A stretch of 6,093 bases of DNA from Actinomycetota bacterium (GTDB lineage: Bacteria > Actinomycetota > Actinomycetes > Nanopelagicales > Nanopelagicaceae). Position numbers and translations under genes: made by a program. Below, in pieces: positions 1 through 5,904 of this stretch. The stretch is from NCBI GenBank assembly GCA_027731885.1, contig JAQCAO010000076.1, forward strand, positions 1 to 6,093. Reading direction: 5' to 3'. The stretch's first letter is position 1; each line of letters starts with the position of its first letter. A model generated the notes under the pieces. That model did not search any database, was not told the DNA's origin, and saw only the letters and a program-made list of their open reading frames with translations.

Positions 1-41
1 GTTGGGCAGATACATGGCCGTATACGTGGATACGTTTATGA
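1..41 (+). CDS. possible C-terminal tail of an upstream gene (HIT-family?)
   Basis: Only the last dozen codons would be in view. Reading from base 3, the frame gives WADTWPYTWIRL and stops at TGA 39-41. In related genomes the gene before pgsA usually encodes a HIT-domain (histidine triad) protein whose C-terminus often has a Leu-Ala-Asp-Thr-type stretch, and ADTW fits that loosely. The other two frames also stay open for a short way, ending at TAG 61-63 and TGA 65-67, so the frame is not certain. No catalytic motif is present, and the HIT assignment rests on expected gene order rather than on the residues. Confidence 0.22.
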   Translation, partial: WADTWPYTWIRL

Positions 42-88
42 GAACTCACAGGCGTCAGAATAGGTGAATATCTCCCCTTGAGCCTACG

Positions 89-691
89 ATGGTGGTGATG
101 TTAAGCGCTTCTTTAAAGCCAGCCGTAACCCGCGCCATCAATCCCATCGCGCGAGGTGCCCTTCGCGTGGGCTTAACACCTAACGCCGTCACTTTCATAG
201 GTGCAATCGGTTTGATTATCAGCGCTTTATATTTCTACCCGAGACAAGAGTTTTTTATCGGGACTCTGGTCATTACTTTCTTCGCACTTAGCGATCTATT
301 CGACGGCGCTATGGCGCGAATTTCTGCCAAGGGTGCCAGCAAATGGGGAGGATTTTTAGATTCGACCATTGACCGAGTTACTGATTCAGCAATTTTAATT
401 GGCTTAATTCTCGCCCTCATTGACACCGCAGATCCATTGCTATCTGTCGCACTTGGGGCGCTAGTTGCGGGAACTTTAGTTCCGTATATAAGAGCCAAGG
501 CGGAATCTCTAGGAATCGAATGCTCTGGTGGAATCGCTGAGCGTACAGAACGTCTGATAATTGCGCTTACTGCAATCGGACTTGAAGGCTTGGGCGTTCC
601 TTATGCACTGGCCATAGGGGTGTGGGCGCTCTTTATTCTTGCGGCGGTGACCGTTTTTCAGAGAATTAGAATCGTTAAGGCGGCTTTGTAA
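89..691 (+). CDS. pgsA: phosphatidylinositol phosphate synthase (CDP-alcohol phosphotransferase)
   Basis: Integral membrane enzyme that joins CDP-diacylglycerol and inositol 1-phosphate to give phosphatidylinositol phosphate, the precursor of phosphatidylinositol and PIMs. The 200 residues carry the complete CDP-alcohol phosphotransferase signature: Asp69, Asp72, Gly73, Ala76, Arg77, Gly87, Asp91 and Asp95, with nine residues between the AR pair and the Gly. The four Asp residues are the expected metal and catalytic ligands. The N-terminal segment NPIARGALRVGLTP (18-31) and the GGIAERTERLII segment (147-158) match actinobacterial PI-phosphate synthases rather than phosphatidylglycerophosphate synthases. 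About six hydrophobic segments are visible (roughly 36-50, 55-70, 99-113, 117-133, 155-170, 172-190). The start is uncertain: ATG 89 is the first available after the in-frame TGA at 65, ATG 98 (Met4) is equally plausible, and neither has a clear Shine-Dalgarno sequence. patA follows after 5 bases. Confidence 0.93.
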   Translation: MVVMLSASLKPAVTRAINPIARGALRVGLTPNAVTFIGAIGLIISALYFYPRQEFFIGTLVITFFALSDLFDGAMARISAKGASKWGGFLDSTIDRVTDSAILIGLILALIDTADPLLSVALGALVAGTLVPYIRAKAESLGIECSGGIAERTERLIIALTAIGLEGLGVPYALAIGVWALFILAAVTVFQRIRIVKAAL

Positions 692-696
692 CGAAG

Positions 697-1584
697 ATGA
701 ACTTTGTTTTTCTCGTGGCCGCTTCATATTTTTCAGGTTGGAAGTTGGTTAGAACTCTCCCCGAAAAATCTGCTTATTCTCTCTTTGAAAAAATAGGGGA
801 GATCACTCTGCGGCGAAATGGCTCGCGCATGCAAAGGTTGCGCGCCAATTTACAACGGCTCTGCCCCGAGAAAAATTCGGCTGCGATGGATGAATTGATG
901 GCCGAAGCCGTTTCATCTTACATGCGTTACTGGTGTGACACTTTTCGTTCTCCCGATTGGTCTAAGGAGAGAATTTTTAGCAGCGTTACGGTAACCCGCG
1001 AAGAGTTGTTGACCGGTCCAATGAGAGATGGACGAGGCGTGGTCGTTACCTTGCCACATTCTGGAAACTGGGATCACGCGGGATCATATTTCTGCGCAAT
1101 GGGTTTTCCATTAGTGACAGTTGCTGAGAAGTTAAAGCCCGAAGCGCTCTTTAATAAATTCCTTGAGTACCGACAGAACATGGGAATGGAAGTCTTATCA
1201 ACAGATAGCAAATCTATGGGGACTTTGATGCAGCGAGCACGCGAAGGTGCGCTTATCGCCCTAGTTGCAGATCGTGATCTATCACGCAGTGGCGTTGATG
1301 TTAACTTCTTCGGATATCCCGCACGTATGCCTGCGGGTGCAGCACTTCTTGCAATCCGTACCGCAATCCCACTCGTTACAGCGCATGTTAGCTACACAAA
1401 GAGCGGAATTCATATCGAATTTAATAGCGTGGCGATTCCAAGCGATGGCACAGAGTCCGAACGTGTTTCTGTTGTCGTACAGCGATGTGCTGATCAATTT
1501 GCGACAGGCATCGCAAAAAAACCAGCGGACTGGCACATGTTGCAACGAATCTGGGTTGATGGCGACTTCCAGGAGCGAAGTTAA
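697..1584 (+). CDS. patA: phosphatidylinositol mannoside acyltransferase, PatA type (LpxL/HtrB superfamily)
   Basis: Predicted to transfer an acyl chain to the 6-position of the mannose added by PimA, at the cytoplasmic face of the membrane. At 295 residues it is near the usual family length of about 300. The acyltransferase HX4D motif is HSGNWD, with His121 and Asp126. The PatA-type blocks VAEKLKPEALF (142-152), ADRDLSRSGVDVNFFG (191-206), RMPAG (210-214) and DWHMLQ (278-283) are all present and follow the mycobacterial protein closely. The N-terminus (AASYFSGWKLVRTLPE) also aligns with PatA, which supports ATG 697; the local ribosome site is weak, so translation is probably coupled to pgsA 5 bases upstream. 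The residue matching the proposed catalytic Glu of mycobacterial PatA appears to be Asp192. The stop codon shares one base with the pimA start. Substrate identity is inferred from the motifs and from adjacency to pgsA and pimA. Confidence 0.9.
   Translation: MNFVFLVAASYFSGWKLVRTLPEKSAYSLFEKIGEITLRRNGSRMQRLRANLQRLCPEKNSAAMDELMAEAVSSYMRYWCDTFRSPDWSKERIFSSVTVTREELLTGPMRDGRGVVVTLPHSGNWDHAGSYFCAMGFPLVTVAEKLKPEALFNKFLEYRQNMGMEVLSTDSKSMGTLMQRAREGALIALVADRDLSRSGVDVNFFGYPARMPAGAALLAIRTAIPLVTAHVSYTKSGIHIEFNSVAIPSDGTESERVSVVVQRCADQFATGIAKKPADWHMLQRIWVDGDFQERS
1571..1575 (+). promoter_or_regulatory. ribosome binding site of pimA
   Basis: AGGAG lies inside the last codons of patA, 8 bases before ATG 1584. 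It fixes the pimA start at the TAATG overlap and fits translational coupling with patA. Confidence 0.7.
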
Positions 1585-2762
1585 TGACTTTACAGAAATT
1601 GCGAATCGGGTTGGTCTGTCCTTACGGGTGGGATACACCAGGCGGCGTGCAAAACCACGTGCGCGATTTAGCAGAGTATCTGATCGAAAAAGGTCATTAC
1701 GTTTCGGTTCTTGCGCCGGTGATTGATGAAGAGGCAATTCCAGATTATGTAACTAGCGCGGGTAAACCGATTTCGATTCCCTATAACGGAGCGGTCGCCC
1801 GCGTGCTCTTTGGTCCGATAGCTTTTGCGCGCGTTAGACAATGGATTACAAATGGCAAATTTGATTTGCTTCATTTACATGAACCAGCGATTCCATCGAT
1901 TTCACTACTTGCTTGTTGGGCGGCAGAAGGTCCATTAGTCGGGACCTTTCACGCTGCGGCTAAACGACAGAAAGCAATTTTTGCGATAGGACCAATCCTG
2001 GAACCGGTAATTGAGAAACTTACTGCGCGAATCGCGGTCAGCGAGGCGGCGCGTTCGACCCTAACTGAACATCTGGAAACTGATGCTGTTGTGGTGCCCA
2101 ATGGAATATATGCAGATCGTTATCGTGATGGCGAAGTGCGAGATGGGTGGAGTGGCAATACATTGGGCTTCATTGGGCGTTTTGAAGAACCGCGCAAAGG
2201 CTTGTCGGTCTTACTGGATGCGCTCCCGATAATTTCGCGATTTGCTCCCGATGTCAGAGTTTTAGTCGCCGGACCAGGTGACAGTAAAGAGGTACAAGAT
2301 CAGATCGATCCACAATTGCTTCATCGCTTTGAATTTCTCGGTCGCATCAGCGAGAAAGAGAAAGCGGATTTTCTCTCTTCGGTCGCTTTATATATTGCGC
2401 CTAATACTGGGGGAGAATCCTTCGGAATTATTCTCGCCGAAGCTCTCGCTGGCGGAGCCGCCGTTGTAGCTAGCGATATTCCAGCCTTTCAATCGCTCTT
2501 GGGTAATGGCGAATATGGAACGCTATTTGAATCGGAGAACCCTCAAGATCTGGCCAAGGTGGTGATTGAACTTCTGCGTGATCAAGAGAGGCGCAGAGTG
2601 CTAGCCCAAAGAGGTAAGGCATATGCACAACGTTTTGATTGGGAGGTCGTTGCGGAAGATATATTTTCAATTTACGAAATGGCGCTAGTAGGCAGCAAGG
2701 GCGTTACCCTTTCATCAGAGAACCGCGCGTGGAATCGCTTCTTGGGTCGGGAAGGTAATTAA
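1584..2762 (+). CDS. pimA: GDP-mannose-dependent phosphatidylinositol alpha-mannosyltransferase (GT4)
   Basis: Transfers the first mannose from GDP-mannose to the 2-position of the inositol ring of phosphatidylinositol, the committed step of PIM synthesis, at the inner face of the membrane. The 392 residues show the two-domain GT-B layout of family GT4. In the N-terminal domain are CPYGWDTPGGVQNHV (12-26, containing the GGV loop), PYNGAVARVLFGP (66-78), DLLHLHEPAIPS (94-105) and TFH with His123. In the C-terminal nucleotide-sugar domain are GRFEEPRKG (198-206, with Arg199 and Lys205 expected at the GDP diphosphate) and APNTGGESFGIILAE (272-286, with Glu278 and Glu286 forming the EX7E motif). 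These blocks match mycobacterial PimA nearly word for word, which separates it from the related PimB' and MgtA enzymes. Start chosen at the TAATG overlap with patA, backed by AGGAG. The next gene begins at another TAATG overlap. The basic patch of the membrane-binding helix appears reduced. Confidence 0.94.
   Translation: MTLQKLRIGLVCPYGWDTPGGVQNHVRDLAEYLIEKGHYVSVLAPVIDEEAIPDYVTSAGKPISIPYNGAVARVLFGPIAFARVRQWITNGKFDLLHLHEPAIPSISLLACWAAEGPLVGTFHAAAKRQKAIFAIGPILEPVIEKLTARIAVSEAARSTLTEHLETDAVVVPNGIYADRYRDGEVRDGWSGNTLGFIGRFEEPRKGLSVLLDALPIISRFAPDVRVLVAGPGDSKEVQDQIDPQLLHRFEFLGRISEKEKADFLSSVALYIAPNTGGESFGIILAEALAGGAAVVASDIPAFQSLLGNGEYGTLFESENPQDLAKVVIELLRDQERRRVLAQRGKAYAQRFDWEVVAEDIFSIYEMALVGSKGVTLSSENRAWNRFLGREGN
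2749..2755 (+). promoter_or_regulatory. ribosome binding site of the LemA-like gene
   Basis: GGGAAGG sits in the last codons of pimA, 6 bases before ATG 2762, and supports a start at the second TAATG overlap of this operon. Confidence 0.6.
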
Positions 2763-3265
2763 TGGAGAAATATTTTCTTATTGCTTTATTTGTTATCTTT
2801 GCGCTTTGGTACCTTTCCTACTCGGCTACCCGCCTAGATCGCTTACATCATCGCGTTGAAACAAGTTGGGCTAACCTCGATGGCTTATTGCAGCGTCGGG
2901 CAGCGGTCGCACTAGAAATCGCTAAGAGTGATCTCGCAGATCCGGCTTCCTCTTTACTCTTAACTGCCGCCGCCCACCAAGCTCGTGATGCTCAGATGCA
3001 GAGTCGATCGCAAGCCGAAAGCGGACTATCAGGGGCGCTTGGCCTTCTTCTCAACGATGGCCATTTAGTTGACGGCGTAATTGAAAAGGATTTGCTACGC
3101 GAGCTTTCCGAGCTAACTGACAAGATTCGCGTTGCTATGGCGCTGCACGTCGACGCCGTGACTCGAACACAAATGGTGAGAGAGAAACCAGTCTTTAAGA
3201 TATTTCGACTAGCAGGAACCGCTCCGTTACCAGTTACTTACGAGTTCGAAGCTGATGTCCTCTAG
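2762..3265 (+). CDS. LemA-like membrane protein of unknown function
   Basis: A 167-residue protein with one N-terminal hydrophobic segment (about residues 4-20), followed by a helical, charged domain with no signal-cleavage site. The segment after the membrane helix, RLDRLHHRVETSWANLDGLL (24-43), resembles the LemA start pattern of a helix with Arg-x-Glu-x-x-Trp-x-x-Leu/Ile-Asp followed by Arg-Arg. Near the end, HVDAVTRTQMVREKPVFKIF (129-148) resembles the LemA closing region (usually an Asn-Asp-Ala-Val core followed by a Phe-rich turn). The likely fold is therefore a membrane-anchored helical bundle. A related domain occurs after pimA in other Actinobacteria, and I recall that the mycobacterial protein at this position (Rv2609c) joins such a region to a Nudix hydrolase. 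No Nudix box is present here. The function is unknown, though linkage to pgsA-patA-pimA suggests an envelope role. The stop lies 11 bases inside the following gene. Confidence 0.8.
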   Translation: MEKYFLIALFVIFALWYLSYSATRLDRLHHRVETSWANLDGLLQRRAAVALEIAKSDLADPASSLLLTAAAHQARDAQMQSRSQAESGLSGALGLLLNDGHLVDGVIEKDLLRELSELTDKIRVAMALHVDAVTRTQMVREKPVFKIFRLAGTAPLPVTYEFEADVL

Positions 3266-4310
3266 AAAAATTCTGGTAAGCGGTGTGGCATTGGCCTCGA
3301 TAGCCATCGTCGCCCTTGCGATGATTAACCCGCTGGCATCTGAAAAAGTCGGATCATTTCTTCCAGATATGAAAAAGGATGAGCCCCGAAATTCATTAAG
3401 CGGTCGCATCGGAAGTGATGGTCCAATTTTGGCGGTGAAGATCGACGACACCGCTGCTGCACGTCCGCAAGCTGGTTTAGAGGATGCTGACATTATCTAT
3501 ATTGAACAAGTAGAAGGCGGACTAACTCGATTAGCTGCGATCTTTAGTTCTAAAATACCTGAAGTGATCGGCCCGGTTCGCAGCGCACGAATCTCTGATT
3601 TAGAAATTTTAGAACAGTTTGGAAGAGTGGCATTTGCATATAGCGGTGCGCAATCAAAGCTGCTTCCGGTAATAGCCGGCGCAAATCTGGAGAATCTTGG
3701 AGCGCAACGTCAGTCGCCTGTGATTTATTCGACCGACCCTCTGCGCAGATCACCGACTGCGATGATGTTACAAGCCCAGAAGTTGATGGCAAATGTGGCC
3801 GAGGCGCAATTGCCGATAGCAATTTCCAAACCAATTGGTTGGAGTTTCGGAGATAGACCCGATACAGGTACAGCTATTACCTCGGCGAAGGTTTCTTGGC
3901 CAGCAACCTCATATGAAGTTAATTGGTCGACTACAGAGAAGCGCTGGCTACTGTCTCAAAAAGGAATGGCTAATTTCTCCGCTGCCGGAGTTCATTTGGG
4001 GCCAACCACATTTGTTATTCAGTTAATTTCTATAACTGACTCTATATATCGCGACAAAGTTGGGGGCGTAACACCATTTTCAGAAACTATCGGAACAGGT
4101 AAAGGTTTCATCCTCCGCAATGGCCGAGCTATCGCCGCGACCTGGAGTCGTCCAACTGGAGACCAGGGCACCACGTGGAAAACGCTAGATGGCGAAGAAA
4201 TCAAATTCGCTCCTGGTCAGATATGGATCGCGCTAACGGATAAAGAGCCAGTATTTACGCCTGTTGCAGTGATAAAGAACGAGGATGCGACGGCGCCAGA
4301 CTCAAAGTAG
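3255..4310 (+). CDS. exported DUF3048 (YerB-family) protein
   Basis: A 351-residue protein with a basic start (SSRK) and a hydrophobic segment at about 6-24, read as a signal peptide or uncleaved anchor. ALA at 20-22 and PLA at 26-28 are possible cleavage contexts. There is no cysteine anywhere, so it is not a lipoprotein, and the absence suits a protein working outside the cytoplasm. The N-terminal DUF3048 domain is clear: ILAVKIDD (58-65), ARPQAGLEDADI (69-80), VEGGLTR (86-92), GPVRSAR (106-112), then an acidic helix (115-120) and AYSGA (128-132). A C-terminal domain carries TGKGFILRNGRAIAATWSRP (281-300) and PGQIWIAL (320-327), as in YerB. No biochemical activity is established for the family to my knowledge; repeated conserved Asp, Arg and Glu residues suggest ligand binding or catalysis. 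ATG 3255 overlaps the preceding gene by 11 bases and has only a weak ribosome site, so coupling is likely. Confidence 0.88.
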   Translation: MSSRKILVSGVALASIAIVALAMINPLASEKVGSFLPDMKKDEPRNSLSGRIGSDGPILAVKIDDTAAARPQAGLEDADIIYIEQVEGGLTRLAAIFSSKIPEVIGPVRSARISDLEILEQFGRVAFAYSGAQSKLLPVIAGANLENLGAQRQSPVIYSTDPLRRSPTAMMLQAQKLMANVAEAQLPIAISKPIGWSFGDRPDTGTAITSAKVSWPATSYEVNWSTTEKRWLLSQKGMANFSAAGVHLGPTTFVIQLISITDSIYRDKVGGVTPFSETIGTGKGFILRNGRAIAATWSRPTGDQGTTWKTLDGEEIKFAPGQIWIALTDKEPVFTPVAVIKNEDATAPDSK

Positions 4311-4347
4311 TATTGAGCCAAGGCTTTCAACGCTTTAGCTAATTCTT

Positions 4348-4353
4348 GAGGAG
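4348..4353 (+). promoter_or_regulatory. ribosome binding site of pdxS
   Basis: GAGGAG, 6 bases before ATG 4360, is the strongest Shine-Dalgarno sequence in the window and fixes the pdxS start. The rest of the 49-base gap (4311-4359) shows no convincing promoter, terminator or operator. Confidence 0.75.
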
Positions 4354-4359
4354 TAGGCA

Positions 4360-5247
4360 ATGTCAGATGTAGTCGGCACAGCGCGCGTAAAACGCGGAAT
4401 GGCAGAGATGCTTAAGGGCGGCGTCATCATGGATGTCGTTAACGCCGAACAAGCCAAGATCGCCCAAGATGCTGGCGCTTGCGCTGTTATGGCCTTGGAA
4501 CGCGTGCCTGCTGATATCCGCGCCCAAGGCGGAGTAGCTCGTATGTCAGATCCTGACATGATTGAAAAGATTAAAGCCGCTGTGACCATTCCGGTTATGG
4601 CGAAAGCTCGAATTGGCCATTTTGTTGAAGCGCGTATTCTCGAATCTCTCGGCGTTGATTACATTGATGAGTCAGAGGTTTTGACTCCAGCAGATTATGA
4701 AAACCATATTGATAAGTGGGATTTCAAAGTTCCATTCGTCTGCGGCGCCACTAATTTAGGAGAAGCGCTACGCCGCATTAATGAAGGCGCGGCCATGATT
4801 CGCTCTAAAGGTGAAGCTGGCACGGGCGATGTTTCCAATGCCATGATGCATATGCGCAAGATCGGTGGCGAAATTCGTCGCCTATCTTCGATGCGCGAAG
4901 ATGAACTCTATGTTGCTGCTAAAGAATTGCAGGCTCCATTTGCGCTAGTCAAAGAGGTTGCTGAAACTGGAAAACTTCCAGTGGTTCTCTTTACCGCTGG
5001 TGGAATCGCAACTCCGGCAGATGCTGCCTTAATGATGCAGATGGGCGCAGATGGCGTCTTTATCGGTTCAGGTATTTTCAAATCGGGAGATCCAGCGACT
5101 CGCGCCGCAGCCTGCGTAAAGGCAACTACATTCTTTGAGGATGCCAAAGTGCTCGCCGATGTATCTCGAGGTTTAGGAGATGCCATGGTTGGTATAAATG
5201 TTGCCGATCTTCCTGCACCGCACCGCTTAGCCGAGCGCGGCTGGTAA
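4360..5247 (+). CDS. pdxS: pyridoxal 5'-phosphate synthase, lyase subunit PdxS (SNZ family)
   Basis: Synthase subunit of the DXP-independent vitamin B6 pathway. It condenses ribose 5-phosphate, glyceraldehyde 3-phosphate and ammonia supplied by PdxT into PLP, and works in the cytoplasm as a dodecamer of (beta/alpha)8 barrels. At 295 residues it has normal family length and appears intact. The catalytic set is in place: Asp25 in GVIMDV, Lys82 in [14 protein letters not shown] (forms the first Schiff base) and Lys150 in [10 protein letters not shown] (the second lysine). Other family blocks are [21 protein letters not shown] (45-65), [13 protein letters not shown] (100-112) and the phosphate-binding region [28 protein letters not shown] (213-240). 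The start is set by a strong GAGGAG 6 bases upstream. pdxT follows after 14 bases, as expected for the two-subunit enzyme. No pdxR-type regulator gene is in the window. Confidence 0.98.
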   Translation: MSDVVGTARVKRGMAEMLKGGVIMDVVNAEQAKIAQDAGACAVMALERVPADIRAQGGVARMSDPDMIEKIKAAVTIPVMAKARIGHFVEARILESLGVDYIDESEVLTPADYENHIDKWDFKVPFVCGATNLGEALRRINEGAAMIRSKGEAGTGDVSNAMMHMRKIGGEIRRLSSMREDELYVAAKELQAPFALVKEVAETGKLPVVLFTAGGIATPADAALMMQMGADGVFIGSGIFKSGDPATRAAACVKATTFFEDAKVLADVSRGLGDAMVGINVADLPAPHRLAERGW

Positions 5248-5260
5248 CGATTAACCGTTA
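5245..5260 (+). repeat. 16-base imperfect palindrome at the pdxS-pdxT junction
   Basis: TAACGATTAACCGTTA runs from the pdxS stop codon to one base before the pdxT ATG. Seven of its eight opposed pairs are complementary, the exception being A5250 against C5255. In RNA it could form only a weak stem of five pairs with a six-base loop. It occupies the place where a Shine-Dalgarno sequence would normally be. The inner TTAACCGTTAA is itself a perfect inverted repeat around one base. It may be chance in A/T-rich junction sequence, or a site affecting pdxT translation. Confidence 0.3.
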
Positions 5261-5261
5261 A

Positions 5262-5855
5262 ATGAAGATTGGTGTTCTCGCGCTGCAAGGCGATTTTCGC
5301 GAACATATTGAAGCGGTGAAGGCATCTGGTCACGCAGGTCTCTCGGTGCGACGACCTGAAGAGTTAGAGGAAGTAGATGCGCTAATTCTTCCAGGTGGCG
5401 AGTCAACAGCGATCGCTCTGCTTGCACAAACTTTTCAAATCTTTCAACCGATTAGAGATCGAATTGCATCTGGGATGCCAGTTTACGGCTCGTGTGCAGG
5501 AATGATCTTATTAGCCGATCGCATTATTTATGGTGTGCAAGACCAGGCAACCTTTGGCGGAATAGATATGACCGTACGGCGAAACGCCTTTGGTCGCCAA
5601 GTTGATTCCTTTGAGAGTGATCTGAAATTCAACGGTGAACCTTTGCGGGCGGTCTTTATCCGCGCGCCTTGGGTGGAAGAAGTCGGTGAGAAAGTTGTTG
5701 TCTTATCCGAGGTTGACCTTGGCGATGGAGTTAGACGTCCCGTCGCCGTTCGCCAAGGAAGTTTGCTAGCTACCTCATTTCATCCAGAGTTGACTGGCGA
5801 TTTACGCGTGCATCGCTACTTCTTTGATCAAGTCTGTGCTGGCGCGATAAAGTAG
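5262..5855 (+). CDS. pdxT: pyridoxal 5'-phosphate synthase, glutaminase subunit PdxT (SNO family)
   Basis: Class I glutamine amidotransferase that hydrolyses glutamine and channels ammonia to PdxS. The 197 residues match the usual length of about 190-200. The triad is visible: nucleophile Cys78 in GSCAGM, and His174 and Glu176 in SFHPEL. The oxyanion/glutamine region LPGGEST (43-49) and the PdxT-specific RNAFGRQVDSFESDL (107-121) and VFIRAP (131-136) blocks are also present. MKIGVLALQGDFREHI is the standard PdxT N-terminus, which supports ATG 5262 although no Shine-Dalgarno sequence precedes it. The 14-base gap to pdxS and the lack of a ribosome site suggest that its translation depends on ribosomes finishing pdxS. 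After the stop, 49 bases (5856-5904) contain a T-rich run but no stable hairpin typical of a terminator. Confidence 0.97.
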   Translation: MKIGVLALQGDFREHIEAVKASGHAGLSVRRPEELEEVDALILPGGESTAIALLAQTFQIFQPIRDRIASGMPVYGSCAGMILLADRIIYGVQDQATFGGIDMTVRRNAFGRQVDSFESDLKFNGEPLRAVFIRAPWVEEVGEKVVVLSEVDLGDGVRRPVAVRQGSLLATSFHPELTGDLRVHRYFFDQVCAGAIK

Positions 5856-5892
5856 CCTGGTAATTTTCTTTTTAATCCTTTCGAAATTGATT

Positions 5893-5898
5893 GAGGTG
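5893..5898 (+). promoter_or_regulatory. ribosome binding site of yebC
   Basis: GAGGTG lies 6 bases before ATG 5905 and fixes the start of the yebC-family gene. Confidence 0.6.
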
Positions 5899-5904
5899 TT
5901 TTAA

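Noticed and set aside
1265..1726. 153-codon open frame on the plus strand overlapping patA and pimA
   Set aside because: Both overlapped genes are strongly supported through this region, and the translated product has no domain-like pattern or ribosome site.
1282..1737. 151-codon open frame on the minus strand
   Set aside because: It lies opposite the conserved end of patA and start of pimA, shows no recognisable motif, and has shadow-like composition rich in Arg, Ser and Cys.
4313..4330. Inverted repeat TTGAGCC/GGCTTTCAA before pdxS, as terminator or riboswitch element
   Set aside because: The loop would be only two bases with a two-base bulge in one arm, and no U-run follows. It is too weak for a terminator, and a 49-base gap is too short for a known riboswitch.
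4314..4343. Promoter-like TTGAGC and GCTAAT, 18 bases apart, before pdxS
   Set aside because: Transcription from it would start at about the pdxS ribosome site and leave almost no leader; the hexamer matches are only partial.
4908..5333. 141-codon open frame on the minus strand over the pdxS end and pdxT start
   Set aside because: It is antisense to highly conserved coding sequence, rich in Ala/Ser/Thr, and has no family resemblance.
5856..5904. T-rich run as terminator, or TTTAAT (5871-5876) as a -10 box for yebC
   Set aside because: There is no stable hairpin before the T-run. The -10-like hexamer is a good match, but the expected -35 region (around 5848-5853) does not resemble the consensus, so this is left as unproven.
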